Shown here: in pieces, positions 12,998 through 24,823 of the stretch
Layout of the letters: each line of letters opens with the position of its first letter
How positions within the stretch are numbered: the stretch's first letter is position 1
Assembly: GCF_029962835.1 (NCBI RefSeq)
Contig: NC_080588.1
Coordinates: 65,744,001-65,808,000, forward strand
Length of the DNA: 64,000 nt
Reading direction: 5' to 3'
Source: Magnolia sinica
Taxonomy: Eukaryota > Streptophyta > Magnoliopsida > Magnoliales > Magnoliaceae
Position numbers and translations under genes: made by a program
Notes under the pieces: generated by a model
The model's input: the letters and a program-made list of their open reading frames with translations, nothing else
Database searches by the model: none
Told to the model about the DNA's origin: nothing

Positions 12998-14592
12998 GAG
13001 AAGCCGCCGTATTATACTCCCGTATATAGCGATACATACGTAGATTGTACTTTCTAGAGTTACTTTTGCCTCCGTCGCGAAGCATGACTGATTGAATGTG
13101 TCGCTCCATTGGGCCCACATCTTGAGTGGTCGGATGCCAATTTTTTTAGTGATATCCAATCCGTCCATCGTTTCTGGCGGCTAATGTTAGACATTGAGGC
13201 CAGAAATAAGGCCAATCCAAATTCAAATGATACACATCAAAGGAGAAGTGAGGATCAGGTTTATATTTTGATTTTCGATTCATCCTAGTGGGACTCACCT
13301 TATGAACGGTTTAGATGGCATATAAACGTCAACGGTGGGTCTTAGTTGTAACATGATCTATGAAGGTGGAGGATAGAGAATGTCACCCGGACATCATGGT
13401 GGGCCACAGGGTCTTTGGTTGCACGGGCTCCCAACAACAAACGGTTGGAATGGATTTTGAACGGTTCATCTTCTCGGTACTGTCACGCATAAGTCATGAA
13501 TCCGTTATCGCAATCCACTTCAGTGAGGATCCTGACTGTCGATTTATACATTTGAATATGAGCCATTGTAATATTCTTTTTAGTGTTCTAAATTTGTCAA
13601 CATATAGTGATATAGTGACGGTAAGAATCATTCAATCCAGCTGCGATGGCCCTAACAGCGTAGAATCCAGAAAATGGGCGGTCCTGATCATAGGATGATG
13701 TCAGCATGTGGGCCCCAATGGGACGACCCATTCTGGCTGTCCTCAGTCGCGACGGAGGCAAAGAGACGCAATGGAGTCGCTGACTACTCGTTGTACTACT
13801 CCAGGGAATGTACTATTTAGTTTCAAATATAAGAAGATTCGCACCAATAGATTGAACAGGGAAATCGCAGCACACGTGCCAATGAAGACACGTGAGTTAG
13901 ATCTGGGCCACGCATTACGTGTCTCTGTACGTGAAGTGCCTTATCCTCGAGTCGAGACTGGTTGACTCACGGTTCAAGGCCAAGATCATGTTCGCTGCTC
14001 GCCTTTGAAACTATGGCCCAACTGATGATTGGACAGCCATGTTTCATGATCAAGGTCATCTTCGCGATCTCGAGTCTAATTGTTGGCCTGGATCTCACAC
14101 AGGTATACCCCAGTAGCTCGTGTGGGGAAATCCTGAGGACCAATCATCTTCAAGCGTCAAATCCAAGATGTACCGCACGCGTGTCCGTTTTACAGACCCA
14201 GCTAGGTAGCAGCCGTACAGTGTACCGCATGGCACGTGTCGAGATTTCTCGACAACCAATCATCTTCAAGCGTTAAATTGAAGATTTCGCACACGTACCC
14301 GTTTTACGGACACTGTTCGCTGCTGGACAGCGCGCGGGACTCGGATTCAGTGGTGAACAACCCTCCGATGCGATAGAGGGAATGGATGGGCGCGGATTAG
14401 GTACTACCCCCGCCCGTCCGGAGCTCAGGAGGGGCTGGACTTGTAGCTCGTTGAATGGTGGTAAGTGGTTATGTCAGAAGGCACGAGGCCACGTCAGTAT
14501 ACGGAGGCGTTAGCTCGCGTTTATACTCGTCCACAGAGAACCCCAACCCTCTCCTATTTTTTTTTTGTTTCCTACCTTTTTTCCGTGCGCGA
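12998..14592. other. Intergenic region; G-box cluster and an imperfect 75-bp duplication
   Basis: No gene was recognised. A foldback-type fragment sits at about 13080-13420. An imperfect duplication with 'ccaatcatcttcaagcgt' and 'ccgttttac(a/g)gac' occurs at about 14140-14210 and 14253-14313. A 'gcggattaggtactaccccc' phrase at 14393 is shared with element edges elsewhere in the window (43745). Confidence 0.45.
13873..14238. promoter_or_regulatory. Cluster of ACGT-core (G-box/ABRE-like) sites
   Basis: CACGTG occurs at 13873, 13889 and 14233, with ACGTGTC at 13917 and ACGTGA at 13929. ACGT cores are known bZIP/bHLH binding sites. The nearest gene start is more than 900 bp away (GRDP, opposite strand), so function is only a possibility. 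Confidence 0.3.
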
Positions 14593-15082
14593 GGTTGAGT
14601 AGCGAGACTCGCTGCTAAAGTAACGTCGCGAAGTTTTGTGGGCCCCACAACGATGCATGTGTTGTATCCATACCGTCCATACACTTACGAAGAATAAGTC
14701 AGATCCAAGGCTAGAGTGGACCCCACCACCAAAAACAGTGGGGAGAGTGATGCCTATCATTGAAACCTTTCGAAGGTCCACGATGATGTTTATTTGAGAT
14801 CCAACCTGTTCATGTATTAACTCAGACATGAAAGAAAGAAAAACACAAATAACAGCTTGATCAAAAACTTTTGTTGCCCTTAAAACTTTTTAATGATGGG
14901 TGTCGTTCTCTCCACTATTTTGTATGGTGGTGTCCATTCGAGATTTGAATCTAACTCATTGTCTGGACCATGCCCAAATATAATCTCTCCAAATGAATGG
15001 ACGGTGTGGATACAAAACATATATCATGGTGGGGCCCATAGAACTAGGTTACATCACTTCACAGCGAGTAGGCTGCTCAATC
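14593..15082. mobile_element. Foldback MITE-like element, about 490 bp
   Basis: The left arm starts gttgagtagcgagactc and runs into gtgggccccacaacgatgc and tatccataccgtccat. The right arm is its approximate reverse complement (atggacggtgtggatac ... atggtggggcccata ... gcgagtaggctgctcaat). The arms are about 200 bp with a loop holding 'atgaaagaaag' and 'agcttgatcaaaaactt'. Same family as 41102-41600. Confidence 0.7.
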
Positions 15083-15119
15083 AGCGCACCAAATAGATAA
15101 CGTGCATTCCAAGAAACTC

Positions 15120-15930
15120 AAAAACAATTATGAGATCAGATTGCGTCTGAGTACGCTCCTGTTGTATTGAGTAAACTCTGCTGGGCCCACTATGAATTCA
15201 TGTGTTTTATCCCCGCTGTTCATCTGATTTCTCATATCATTTTAGGGGGTTCAACCCAAATTTGAAGTATATCTAAAACTTAAATAGACCGTACTACAGG
15301 AAACAGTGGAATTATTTATTTCCACCGTTGAAACCTTTGTAAGGCCCATTGATGTTTATTTGTCATCCAAACGGTTCATAAGATCACAATGACACGGATG
15401 AAGGGAAAACAAGAATATCAGCTTGATCTAAAACTTATGTTGCCTCTTAAGAATTTTTCAACAGTAGTTCCAGTGGTGTGGTCCACTTTAGATTTGGATA
15501 TGCTTAATATTTTGGTTAAAGCCCTAAATTTATACGGTAAAACGGATGGACGAAATTTATACATTGCATGAACGATGGTGGACCCCATGGAGATCATTTG
15601 AGGGCATGAAAAAAAAAATGAGGCAAATCCAAGACTACAGTAGAGCCCACTATATAACAGTGGAGAGAGTGTCGCCCACAGTTAAAACCTTCCGAAGGTC
15701 CACCATGATGTTTATTTCAAATCTAACCTTTTCATGTGCTAAAGTAGACATGAAAGAAGGCATCAATTTCCCCACTATTTTCTGTGGTGGGATCTACTAA
15801 AGCTTTGGATCTGACTTATTCCTTGTATTATGCCTTAATATTATCTCTCCAAATAGATTGACAGTGTGGATACAAAACATACATCATGGTGGGGCCCACA
15901 TAAGTTGATGACATCATTACAGTTGAAAAA
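15120..15930. mobile_element. Two fused, degenerate foldback copies
   Basis: The left copy opens 'cagattgcgtctgagtac', like the elements at 20650 and 21237. From about 15570 a second copy of the 14593 type follows, ending 'gtggataca ... catcatggtggggcccaca'. Arms are incomplete and boundaries approximate. Confidence 0.5.
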
Positions 15931-16039
15931 AAAGAAGAAGAAATGGTTAGAGTTTTTTTTTAATTGGAGAACTCCGTTCGTTTTGTTGACGTGTCCTCTA
16001 CCATATGACGTAACCACTCTTTACTAATTAAGGGGCTAC

Positions 16040-16580
16040 ACGTCCAGCGCATCCTGGGCTCTGGATGGGCAGGGGTAGTACCGAATCCGTGCCCGGGAGT
16101 GGATTAGGTCCGTGGGGTCTGCCTTGATGTATCTATTTTGTATCCATGCCATTTATCCATCATTTCAGATCATTTTAGGGCATGATTCAAAAAAATAAAT
16201 AAGATCCATATCTCAGGTGGACTGTATTTCAAGAAATAGTGGTGATTGAACATCCTACCATATGTAGTTTAATGTTTATGTAATATTTACTTCTCATCCA
16301 ATCTGTTGATAAGGCCACATAAGACTAGTTGAAGGTAATTAAACAAATATCAGCTTGCCCCAAAACTTTTGTAGCCCACTGATTATAAATCACCACCATT
16401 TCTGATGGTATTGTCTACCATATAATGGGATCTGTTTCATTTTTGGGACCATTCATTAAAATGATTGAAAAAAATAATGAATGGCATGATACAGAATAGA
16501 TACATCAAGGTGGCCCTATGGTAATAGTTGTACCATCTTAGGTGATGTCGAAGTATCACCTAAATCTACTCCTCAACAAG
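16040..16580. mobile_element. Foldback MITE-like element
   Basis: The left 'gattaggtccgtggggtc' with 'ccttgatgtatctattttg' is mirrored by the right 'gatacatcaaggtggcccta' and 'cacctaaatctactcct'. It is non-coding. Preceding sequence 16020-16110 resembles the edge phrase at 14393. Confidence 0.55.
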
Positions 16581-16689
16581 CTACTGCTTGGGACTCGAAA
16601 AGTCGTGGGTCCAACGTGAAGTATATGTTCCATCCACACTCTAGATTCATTTTGTGAACTCATGTTAGGATATGATCCCATAAACGAGG

Positions 16690-17210
16690 CCGATCCAAAA
16701 GAGGTGGTTTGACTAGTGGGCCCCACTATAATATATCTGTTTTATCTATGTTGTGCATCCATTTTTCTAGATTAATTTAGGGCTTAATTCAAAAAATAGG
16801 TAGATTTAAATCTCAAGTGGACCACACCAGGAGAAAAATAGTGTTTGTAATGTTTATTTGACATCTAATAGTTGATTAGGAGATTCTGAACTAGATAAGG
16901 AAAATAAATAAATATCACTTAATTCAAAACTTTTGTGGCGGTGTTAAATCAACACTATTTTTTGCCCACGACCCTATGCCTCGGTAGTAGATTCATAAGA
17001 GTTTCAACATAAGGTCATGAGTTCAAGCACCCATTGTGGTGTGAGTGCACGGCATGTGTGGGGTGTGTGAGCGCATGCCATAAAAAATATTATTTTTAAC
17101 TTTAATGGTGGGATTCAATCAACATTGCTTTTAATGATAATGTCCAGTGAGTTTTAGATCTATCTCATTTTTAGGCTCATGTTGCACCCATATTCAGAGC
17201 TTAAGTGGTA
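16690..17210. mobile_element. Degenerate foldback element containing a tRNA-like SINE piece
   Basis: The arm 'gtgggccccactataata' starts at about 16718. At about 16977-17080 lies a tRNA-like segment (tatgcctcggtagtagattc ... gtcatgagttcaagcaccc), with A-box-like and B-box-like motifs, resembling the SINEs at 53392 and 61236. Inserted order and ends are not resolved. Confidence 0.4.
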
Positions 17211-17441
17211 TACTAAGTAAAGATGATCTTGTTTCAACACCGAATTCTTAGTATCAATTTTCAAATGAGCATTAGTTAATGTAACAGACACGTTTAGATC
17301 CCTCTTTTGGTTTGATTCCCTTGATCTCACGGGACTTTTTAATGGTTGGTTTGGTTCCGTTGAGCTTTGGATCCTTCAGTTATTTTTTTCTTTTTTCCCC
17401 AACTCATGACTTCAAATGAGAGGAAAAAAAGGAGAGGCGGA

Positions 17442-18190
17442 AATGATAAAAATACATTGTAGCCGTAGCTTTGACCAGTACCAATTGGAGGGGTCACTAC
17501 CGAATCTGAGTTCGGAACCTTGTCGACTGGAAAAAATCTTCGGCACTTCCTGCTATTTTCTTTGACTTTTCCGTGTGCATTTGCATACTATTCGTATCAC
17601 CGACGCAATATAAAGACATCAATATAGGCCATCCAAGTTGCTGGACCCATTCTCCATGGATAATATCTTGAAATCCGATCAAAACAATCCTGAAAATGAT
17701 AAAATACATAACAGGCATAGCTTTGACTAGTACTGTCTGGAGGGGTCACTACCGAATCCGAGTTCGTGAGCTTGTCGATTGTAAAAATTCTTCAGCACTT
17801 CGTTCTATTTCCCTTGACTTTTCCGTGTGCGTTTGCATACCATTCGTGTCACCCAAACAATATAAAGACGTCAATCTAGGCCGTTCAAGTTGCTGGACCG
17901 TTGATAATATCTTGAAATCCGAACTGATCAAAACAATCCTGAAAATGATAAAATACATAACGGGCTTAGCTTTGACTAGTAACGACTGTAGGGGTCGCTA
18001 CCGAATCCAAAGTCCATGAGCTTGTCGAATAGAACAATCTTCGGCACTTCGTGCTATTTTCCTTCACTTTTCCGCGTGCGTTTGCATAGTATTCGTTTCA
18101 CCCACGCAATATAAAGACGTCAATCTAGGCCGTCCAAGTTGCTGGACCTGTTCTCTATGGAAACTATCTTGAAATCCGAACTGATCAAAA
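17442..18190. repeat. Tandem array of three approximately 250-bp units
   Basis: Units begin near 17442, 17692 and 17941 (markers aaatgataaaa(t)acat and cctgaaaatgataaaatac). Each contains 'ttcggcacttc/cttcagcacttc', 'gacttttccgtgtgc', 'gcaatataaagac' and 'aagttgctggacc'. Divergence between units is visible but modest. No protein is encoded across all three. It could be a minisatellite or a piece of a larger repeat. Confidence 0.8.
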
Positions 18191-18199
18191 CAATCCTGA

Positions 18200-20649
18200 A
18201 CCCTCGATGGTCCAAGAGGATGGTTAGAAAATTTTCATGTCTAAATTTCCTGGGTGAAATTAGATGGCTAAGATCATCTGATCAGAGTCATTTCTGGGCC
18301 ATGCTCCATCCAGAAAGGGACCCATGATTCGTATTGTTAGATGCAGAAAAACATACATTTTTTCTATCCTTTTCCATGTGCGGCTTTGATGGATCTCTGT
18401 GGGGACAATGTGAAGTATTCAGCTTAAATCCATCCGCCCCCCCCATCCATTTTCACAGATAATTTTAGAGAATTATCCCCAAATGAAGCAGATGTAAATA
18501 TCAGGAGGGCCACACCATAAGAAACAATGGTTATTATTGACCATGAAAAACTTATTGTGGGCCATAAAAGTTTTGGATCAAGCTGATATGTGCCTGATCC
18601 CTTCATACAGGTCTTTGAGACCTTCAACAGGTTGGATGGTAAATAAATATTCCAGTTACCCTTGAGAAGTTTTCAATGGTGGGTATTCAATCATAATTGT
18701 TTTCTATTGTGTGGTCCACCTAAAAATTGGAACTGCTTAATTTTTGGGATCATGCCTTAAAGTGAGCTCTTAAAATGGATGAATGGAGTAGATCTAATTC
18801 ACATATACCAAGGTAGTTCCACCATCACGAATCCACCTACATCGTGGATCCGAGATCCTCGGAAGCTGCCGCCCTTTTTCGTTATTTTGTACCACCCATC
18901 TTACGCACGAATTTTGCACCGTTTGTTTAATGCTTGGAATGATGAGGGAGGTGTCCGATAACCAAAGTATGGTAGACCTCTCTCTTCCCTGTACTAGCAT
19001 AGGGGAATATATCAACCAGGACCACACATCTGGTAAATCCTAGATTAATTGTTGAAAAGTATATCAATTAGGATTGTTAGCTGCTCTGTTTGTTTTTTAT
19101 TACGTGAGCGTGTCAAAATTGATATAGTTACTTAATTCAAATTAATCAACTTTAACTCCAAGCATTAAAATAAGCAAATATATCCAATATGAACATATAT
19201 AACTAAATTTTATTAAGATTGGTCACTTAGTCATTCACTTACATAATTTGATAATGACTGGATGAAAATAAGAAGGTAGGTTATTATTCAAAAAATGAAT
19301 AATTTTGTGTCTTCCAACATAAATGACTTTGAAAATAACAGTATAAATCAAATAAAAGTAAAAACTTACAATCGCTCACTAAGAGTAACCGAAAGAATGC
19401 ATTTGTTAAAAAACTATTTGATATTAAATAAAGAATAAATCTAACGTCTGAGCGTAAACTTAGATTATAACTAAAAATTATGTATTAATAAAATTGTTGT
19501 TGCTTTGTTTTCTTTTAAGATCGTTGGGTTGGCCTTTCTCTGTCACATTCTTTCACTATTTACATATTTATGTTGTAGTTATTCTTTAAAATTTTCTTTT
19601 ATTACTGGAATGGTTATATTACTCCAAAAGTCTTTCTAACTTCTCTATTTTAAACTCATCTTCTAGTAAGTTTCTCTCTACCACGATTTCACTTATGTAC
19701 TCTTCTTGGCCATTAATTTTACTTTTGTCTGCTACAATTTTATATATTTTGAGTGTCCTTGATCACCTTTTATATCTTAAATGGTTCAACCATACTTTTT
19801 ATATATGAAACTCAACCCTCTACCCACCATTTACTAACATGTAAAGCTAAACTTACGCAAGTTGTAAGCCTGCAAAAACCATTCCACGTTTCTGGAAATC
19901 TTTTTATCCACTTATCATTCTTCCTATAATGCTAAAACAGGGGACAACAAGGATGATGCAAGATGTGAGGTTTTCAACCGTAAATAAATAATGATACTGT
20001 CCAGTAGATATACGGTTCTGATTAATACATCTTTTATCATATGTAGTATACAAAGAGAGCCGTACCGTATGCCCGTTGTACCGGTTGCAGTGGCGGGACT
20101 GCATCAGTTCCTTTTCATGCACTTTTTGTTTCCTTATTTTCAGTATTCCGGTGCAACCGTCTCTGGTCATGGGTTTATGATTTCAGTTCAAGATTTAATA
20201 GATGAGACCGGTTTCTCTGTAGTGTTTGTGTAATAAGGTTGTTCCACAACGTAGTGTTTGCTTATAAAGGATATCCAATCCGTCCAACCAGTGAGCCCCA
20301 TTATCTTGTCCTTGGATGCCAAAAACTAGGCTGATTGACAATTCGTGTGGGCAACACCGTGTAAAATCATGCCTAAAATCTATCAAATCATGTGGTATGG
20401 TCCACCTCAGTTTGGTATGGAATTTTTGTGTGTGTGGTGTGCATTCATTCTGGTGGGGCTCATGTTTATAATGGATAGGATGGATAATAGAAAGAAAGGG
20501 TAGGGTAGGCCCCACAAACAATCAGAAAGATTTTAACAGCTGGCATCCCTATCCTAACGTAACTGTCCTCATTGTTCTGGCCCTCTTATTTTGAAGGGGC
20601 TCACCTTACCGAAAAAGTGGGCCCCACATACATCATTGTAGCTGAAATC
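18200..20649. other. Intergenic DNA, AT-rich; one degenerate foldback fragment
   Basis: 18370-18810 has foldback-family phrases (tttggatcaagctgatat, tggtccacctaaaaattgg). 19040-19870 is AT-rich with no recognisable content. No gene was supported on either strand. Confidence 0.4.
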
Positions 20650-21178
20650 GGATTGCGTACTGAGTTGCTCAGTACCCTCTTATTGTGCTGAGTAAACTTT
20701 GTTGGGCCTACCGTGAATGTATGTGGTCTATCCATGTTGTCCATCCATTTTTTCATCTTATTTTAGCGGTTGAGGCTAGAATTTAATCATACCCATAAAT
20801 CAAGTGGACTATATCATAGGAAACAGTTGAAATAATGATTTCCACTGTTAAAACCTTTTTAGGGCCCACAATGATGTTTATTTCTCATCAAACCTGTTAA
20901 TATAATCACACGGACATGGATGAAAGGAAAATAAATAAATATAAGCTTGGTCCAACACTTTTGTGGCCCCCAAGAAATTTTCATCGGTATATGTTCAATT
21001 CACATTGTTTCCTGTGGTGCGGTCCACTTGAGATTTTTATATACTTCATTTTTATATTCAAGCCCTAAAATCATTTGAGAAAATGAATAGATGGAGTAGT
21101 TAAAAGACATAAATAAAGGTAAATCTCACAGAATTTACCCAATACGCTTAAGGCACTGAGTTGCTCAGTACGCAATCC
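20650..21178. mobile_element. Foldback element with ggattgcgtactgag termini
   Basis: The left end ggattgcgtactgag (20650-20664) is an exact reverse complement of ctcagtacgcaatcc at 21164-21178. The interior carries the common core (tatgtggtctatccatg ... tggggcggtccacttgagat-like). It is non-coding and about 529 bp; no clear target duplication was found. Confidence 0.65.
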
Positions 21179-21236
21179 ACTTTCATCATTATAGCTACAA
21201 TAGGATGTAGATTGCGTACTGTAGCTGCAATGAGAT

Positions 21237-21742
21237 GCAGATTGCGTGCTGAGTAACTTAGCCTGTTATAGGTTGCTGAGAAAACTCTGTGGGGGCCACC
21301 GTGATGCAAGTTTCTTATCCATGATGTCTATTGAAATTTTTAGCTCATTTCGTCATAAAATATTAAAATTGAAGTATATTTAATTCTTAAGTGGACCACA
21401 CCACAGGAAACTGTGGGTATAATAATGTCCACCGTTGAAACCTTCCTAAGGCCCACGGTAATGTTTATTTGCTCATCTAATCGGATAATAAGATCAAGCA
21501 AACATGGATGAAGGGAAAACACAAATATTAACTTGATCCAAAACTTCTGGCCCACAAGAAGTTTTCAAAGGTAGGTGTTCAATTCCTGTGTGGTCCACCT
21601 GAGTTTTGGCTATGCTTCGATTTTTAGATCATGACCTAAAATGAGCTGGAAAAACGGATGTACCGCGTGGATAAGACACATACATCGTTGTGGGCCCCAC
21701 AGAGTTTATAGCGTGCCGAGCTACTCAAGTTCCGCAATCCGC
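21237..21742. mobile_element. Second foldback element of the same kind, adjacent
   Basis: It begins 'cagattgcgtgctgagtaac' and ends 'gagctactcaagttccgcaa' + 'tccgcg', approximate inverted ends. The spacer 21179-21236 holds another short terminus copy (agattgcgtactg), so several insertion or slippage events stack here. Confidence 0.55.
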
Positions 21743-22410
21743 GTCCGCTACAATAGTTGTACAGGAACCGCTCTCAGTTTAGAGCTTGCTAAGCTCACAT
21801 GTGTGCAATAAAGGTTGTGGATACGCCACCCATGTGCAGCATGAAACATACGTGCGAAATCGAATTCATGCATCGCGTTGGTGTGCCTTTATACATGTTT
21901 TCTCAAGAATAAAATCTGGTTTATGTGGGCCCCAATATTGAAAACAGAAAATCTTCAGCCAAGTTTTTCGAGTTGTACATTTATTTTATAATTTGTGGGC
22001 CACATTATCATTGGATCAATCTGATTTTTCTTTGCTCTATTAATATAACGTTATTGTTCTGATGGATGGATCGGATCAAGAACCTATCGTGCCATGATTG
22101 CACGCGTGTGGCGTGTACATGAGCTTCATTGCACACGCGTGTGGGCTTAGCAAAGCTCCTCATACTAGCGATAGAAAGAGGAATCATCACGTACACATGG
22201 ATATTCGGATTATAGCCTATCACTCACCGTCCATTTCACCGCGTGTCATCATCTTGGGAGACGAAAGTGTATGACCTATAATCCACCGTCGATTTCACAG
22301 CAAGGACCCGTATGGCTTACGTCATCACTTGAGAGATGGATATCTCTGATTTCGAGGTGAATCTGACGGTTGAAGCTGGACGTGCACCTACACGTGTATA
22401 GCCTACACAT
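21743..22410. other. Intergenic DNA; no gene seen
   Basis: Only scattered short repeats such as 'cacgcgtgtg' pairs (22100, 22133) and a repeated 'ccaccgtc(g/c)atttcac' phrase (22227, 22282). No coding sequence was recognised. Confidence 0.4.
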
Positions 22411-22947
22411 AGGGGTGTAGATGAAGCGAGCTAGCTCAGTTTCATTCGACTCGAAAAAACTCGATTTGACTCGGTTTGAAGCTGAGTTCAAGCTGAATTT
22501 TTTAGCTCGAAAATGAGTGCGAGCAGCCCCAGCTCGAATTGAACTCGGATCAAACTAGCTCGGTGACTTAGTTACTTTGCCATTGTTGTTGCTCACCAAG
22601 TGTTTTATAAAATGACCCAGCGAACCTGGTGACAAAGAAGGTATATACAAAATAAATATATATATTTTTTCTTGATTACTATGTTACTTAGAAGATTTTT
22701 GATAAATTACCTGTGAAAACCTTGCTTCTATTTCAAATATAGGGAGATTTTGAAAGTGCAGGTAAGGTATTTGTAGAAATGTTGCAATGGAAAACTTGGC
22801 TCAATCATGGCTTGAACTGTTGACCGAACTGTGCTGAGCTGGCAAATCAAGCCCGAGGACTAAGCTGAGTTCAAGATAAGGCCAGCTAGTGGCCAAGCTG
22901 AGTCGAGTTGAGACCAGCTCAACCGGTTCGACTCGATGTACACCCCT
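22411..22947. mobile_element. 537-bp non-autonomous DNA transposon with perfect 10-bp TSD
   Basis: The inverted termini aggggtgta / tacacccct are perfect over 9 bp. The flanks are identical: gcctacacat at 22401-22410 and 22948-22957. The body is rich in 'gagctcgag/gactcg' words and an AT-rich centre. A 9-11 bp TSD is typical of Mutator-like elements, so a MULE-derived MITE is the likely class (inference). No coding capacity. Confidence 0.8.
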
Positions 22948-22957
22948 GCCTACACAT

Positions 22958-23897
22958 AACCGACCGTTTGTATTGTAGATTAAAAATAAAAAATAAAAAT
23001 GAAAAAGGATGATGCGTTTAATCTCATGGGTGTGATTTGTACGGTTCTGAGTCTGAGAAGACCCATCATGATCTGATCTGTAGATCCCGATCGTACAATA
23101 ATGGATCGTGGGCCACATACGGACCAGTCCCATCAGAGATTCACCATGGGAAGATCTCAACCCGGCGCACATGGCACACATGCGTGAGGATCTCAACCGT
23201 CCGTTCTATAAGACTTATCAAGGGATGAGCATAGGCCAAAATACATATTAACTACATAATCCTAACCCTTCAATTGAGTGAGTCTTTAGAAAGAAATGGA
23301 CGGTACATGAAACTACCTCTGCTGACCTTCCATTTACTTTCATCAATAGCCATCCAAACGTACAGTTATAGTTGTCCAATCGTTGTGAATTTCCGTCTCC
23401 TGTCCATCTAAGATTGGAACTTTCCAGTGATCGGTTTGGATCTTGTACACAGTTGGAAAAGCTCGTCAATCAGGAATTAAAATCATTTATCTGAATTCAA
23501 CAACAAATGCCCGAGGTTTGAATCTTTTAATCAATGTGATCTTTTGGATGATCACTCATCTAGAGTGGATCCCACAATCCAACGGTTCATTTGAGATAAT
23601 AGGTTCCAACGTTACAATTTATGAGTGCCTGTGTAGGAAGTGTCACACTCCACTAGAGTATCAAACTGCTTCCCTTTATTTTATTGGATAGTAGTGAGGG
23701 TGTAGTACACAAAACGACACTATGCATAACATGCAGTACACGTCTCGTACTGCATGACTCTTGAACAGTAATTTTCGTTGATGTGGGCCCAGCAATCAGT
23801 TGCGTTTTTTTTGCTATTTTTAGATATTCCTGTCTCGATGCCAGTATGGACGAATAGATCACGCTCACGCCATACGTTTATCATGTGGGGCATACCT
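22958..23897. other. Spacer between two copies of the 537-bp transposon family; no gene seen
   Basis: About 940 bp of unique-looking sequence. Frames present (for example 23443-23691) have no recognisable domain. Confidence 0.4.
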
Positions 23898-24187
23898 TGA
23901 GGTGTACACCAGTCGAACCGAGTCCAGGCCACTCGCTGACCCAGCTTGTACTCGGTCCTCGAGCTTGAGTGGCCAGCTCGGCTTGGTTCCATCAGCAGTC
24001 AGGCAGCCAAGTTCAAGCTAAGGCCGAGTCAAGTTCGCATATGCAGCATTTCACAAATACGTGAATTGTACCTTTAAAATCTCACTGCATGGAAAATAGT
24101 AGCAGTGGTTTTATGGGTATTTCATCAAACACCTTCTAAGTAACATAAAAATCAAGAAAAAAAATTATAATTGTTTCATATACATAC

Positions 24188-24726
24188 TGTTGGGGGCAAA
24201 AAATACAAGTCCGAAGACTCGGACTTAATGCCTCGGGTCACCGAAGGATGTGTCAAATCCGAGGCATGATTCGCTAAACCGAGACAAAGGTTGAGTCGGT
24301 TCGGACGACTCATCAGCGTTCCGGGCATGCATCGGGCGGACCACCTTGCCAGATCGACCGTCGCGAGGTCGGGCCTCATCCCGGATATTTTGGGATAAGA
24401 TCTCCGACCCCGAAGCTCACGGGATCGGATGAAAGCTCAAGATGGGCACGATCCTATCTCCGTGATACCAGGAGAAGATCCCGCGCTCAATATCAGGAGG
24501 AAAATCCTTGTGCGACTAAGGCCCCAGCAGTTATAAAAGAAGGATCCCTTACACCTTGAGAGGTACGAAAAAATTCCTTCTAAAAACCTTTCAATACATT
24601 TAGACCCAGAGTCCAGGCCTGACTTTGGCATCGGAGGGTCTCCTGCTCGAGCCAGGGTCTCCTTTGTCCTCTTTCTGTGCAGGCATACAAGGGTCTAGGA
24701 GGACGAACCAGACATTTGCATCAACA
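24188..24726 (+). repeat. 5' LTR
   Basis: 539 bp, TGTTG...CAACA ends. A TATA box (tataaaag, 24532-24539) lies in the second half, fitting a U3/R border shortly after it. I count five substitutions and no indel against the 3' LTR. Confidence 0.95.
24532..24539 (+). promoter_or_regulatory. TATA box of the LTR promoter
   Basis: tataaaag in the 5' LTR; the same site is at 33133-33140 in the 3' LTR. Position within the LTR and sequence suit a Pol II start about 30 bp downstream. Confidence 0.6.
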
Positions 24727-24728
24727 GT

Positions 24729-24748
24729 TTGGCGCCGTCTGTGGGAAC
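24729..24748 (+). other. Primer binding site
   Basis: ttggcgccgtctgtgggaac begins two bases after the LTR. The leading tggcgcc would pair with a tRNA ending ggcgcca. The exact tRNA was not determined. Confidence 0.7.
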
Positions 24749-24823
24749 GTACAAAAAGCCATCTCGTATCTCTATACTGATTCCAATGGTGATGACTAGA
24801 AGGACGGTCCTAAGAAGATTTGA

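Noticed and set aside
17442..18190. CRISPR-like repeat array
   Set aside because: Units are about 250 bp, contiguous and without spacers, in a plant genome.
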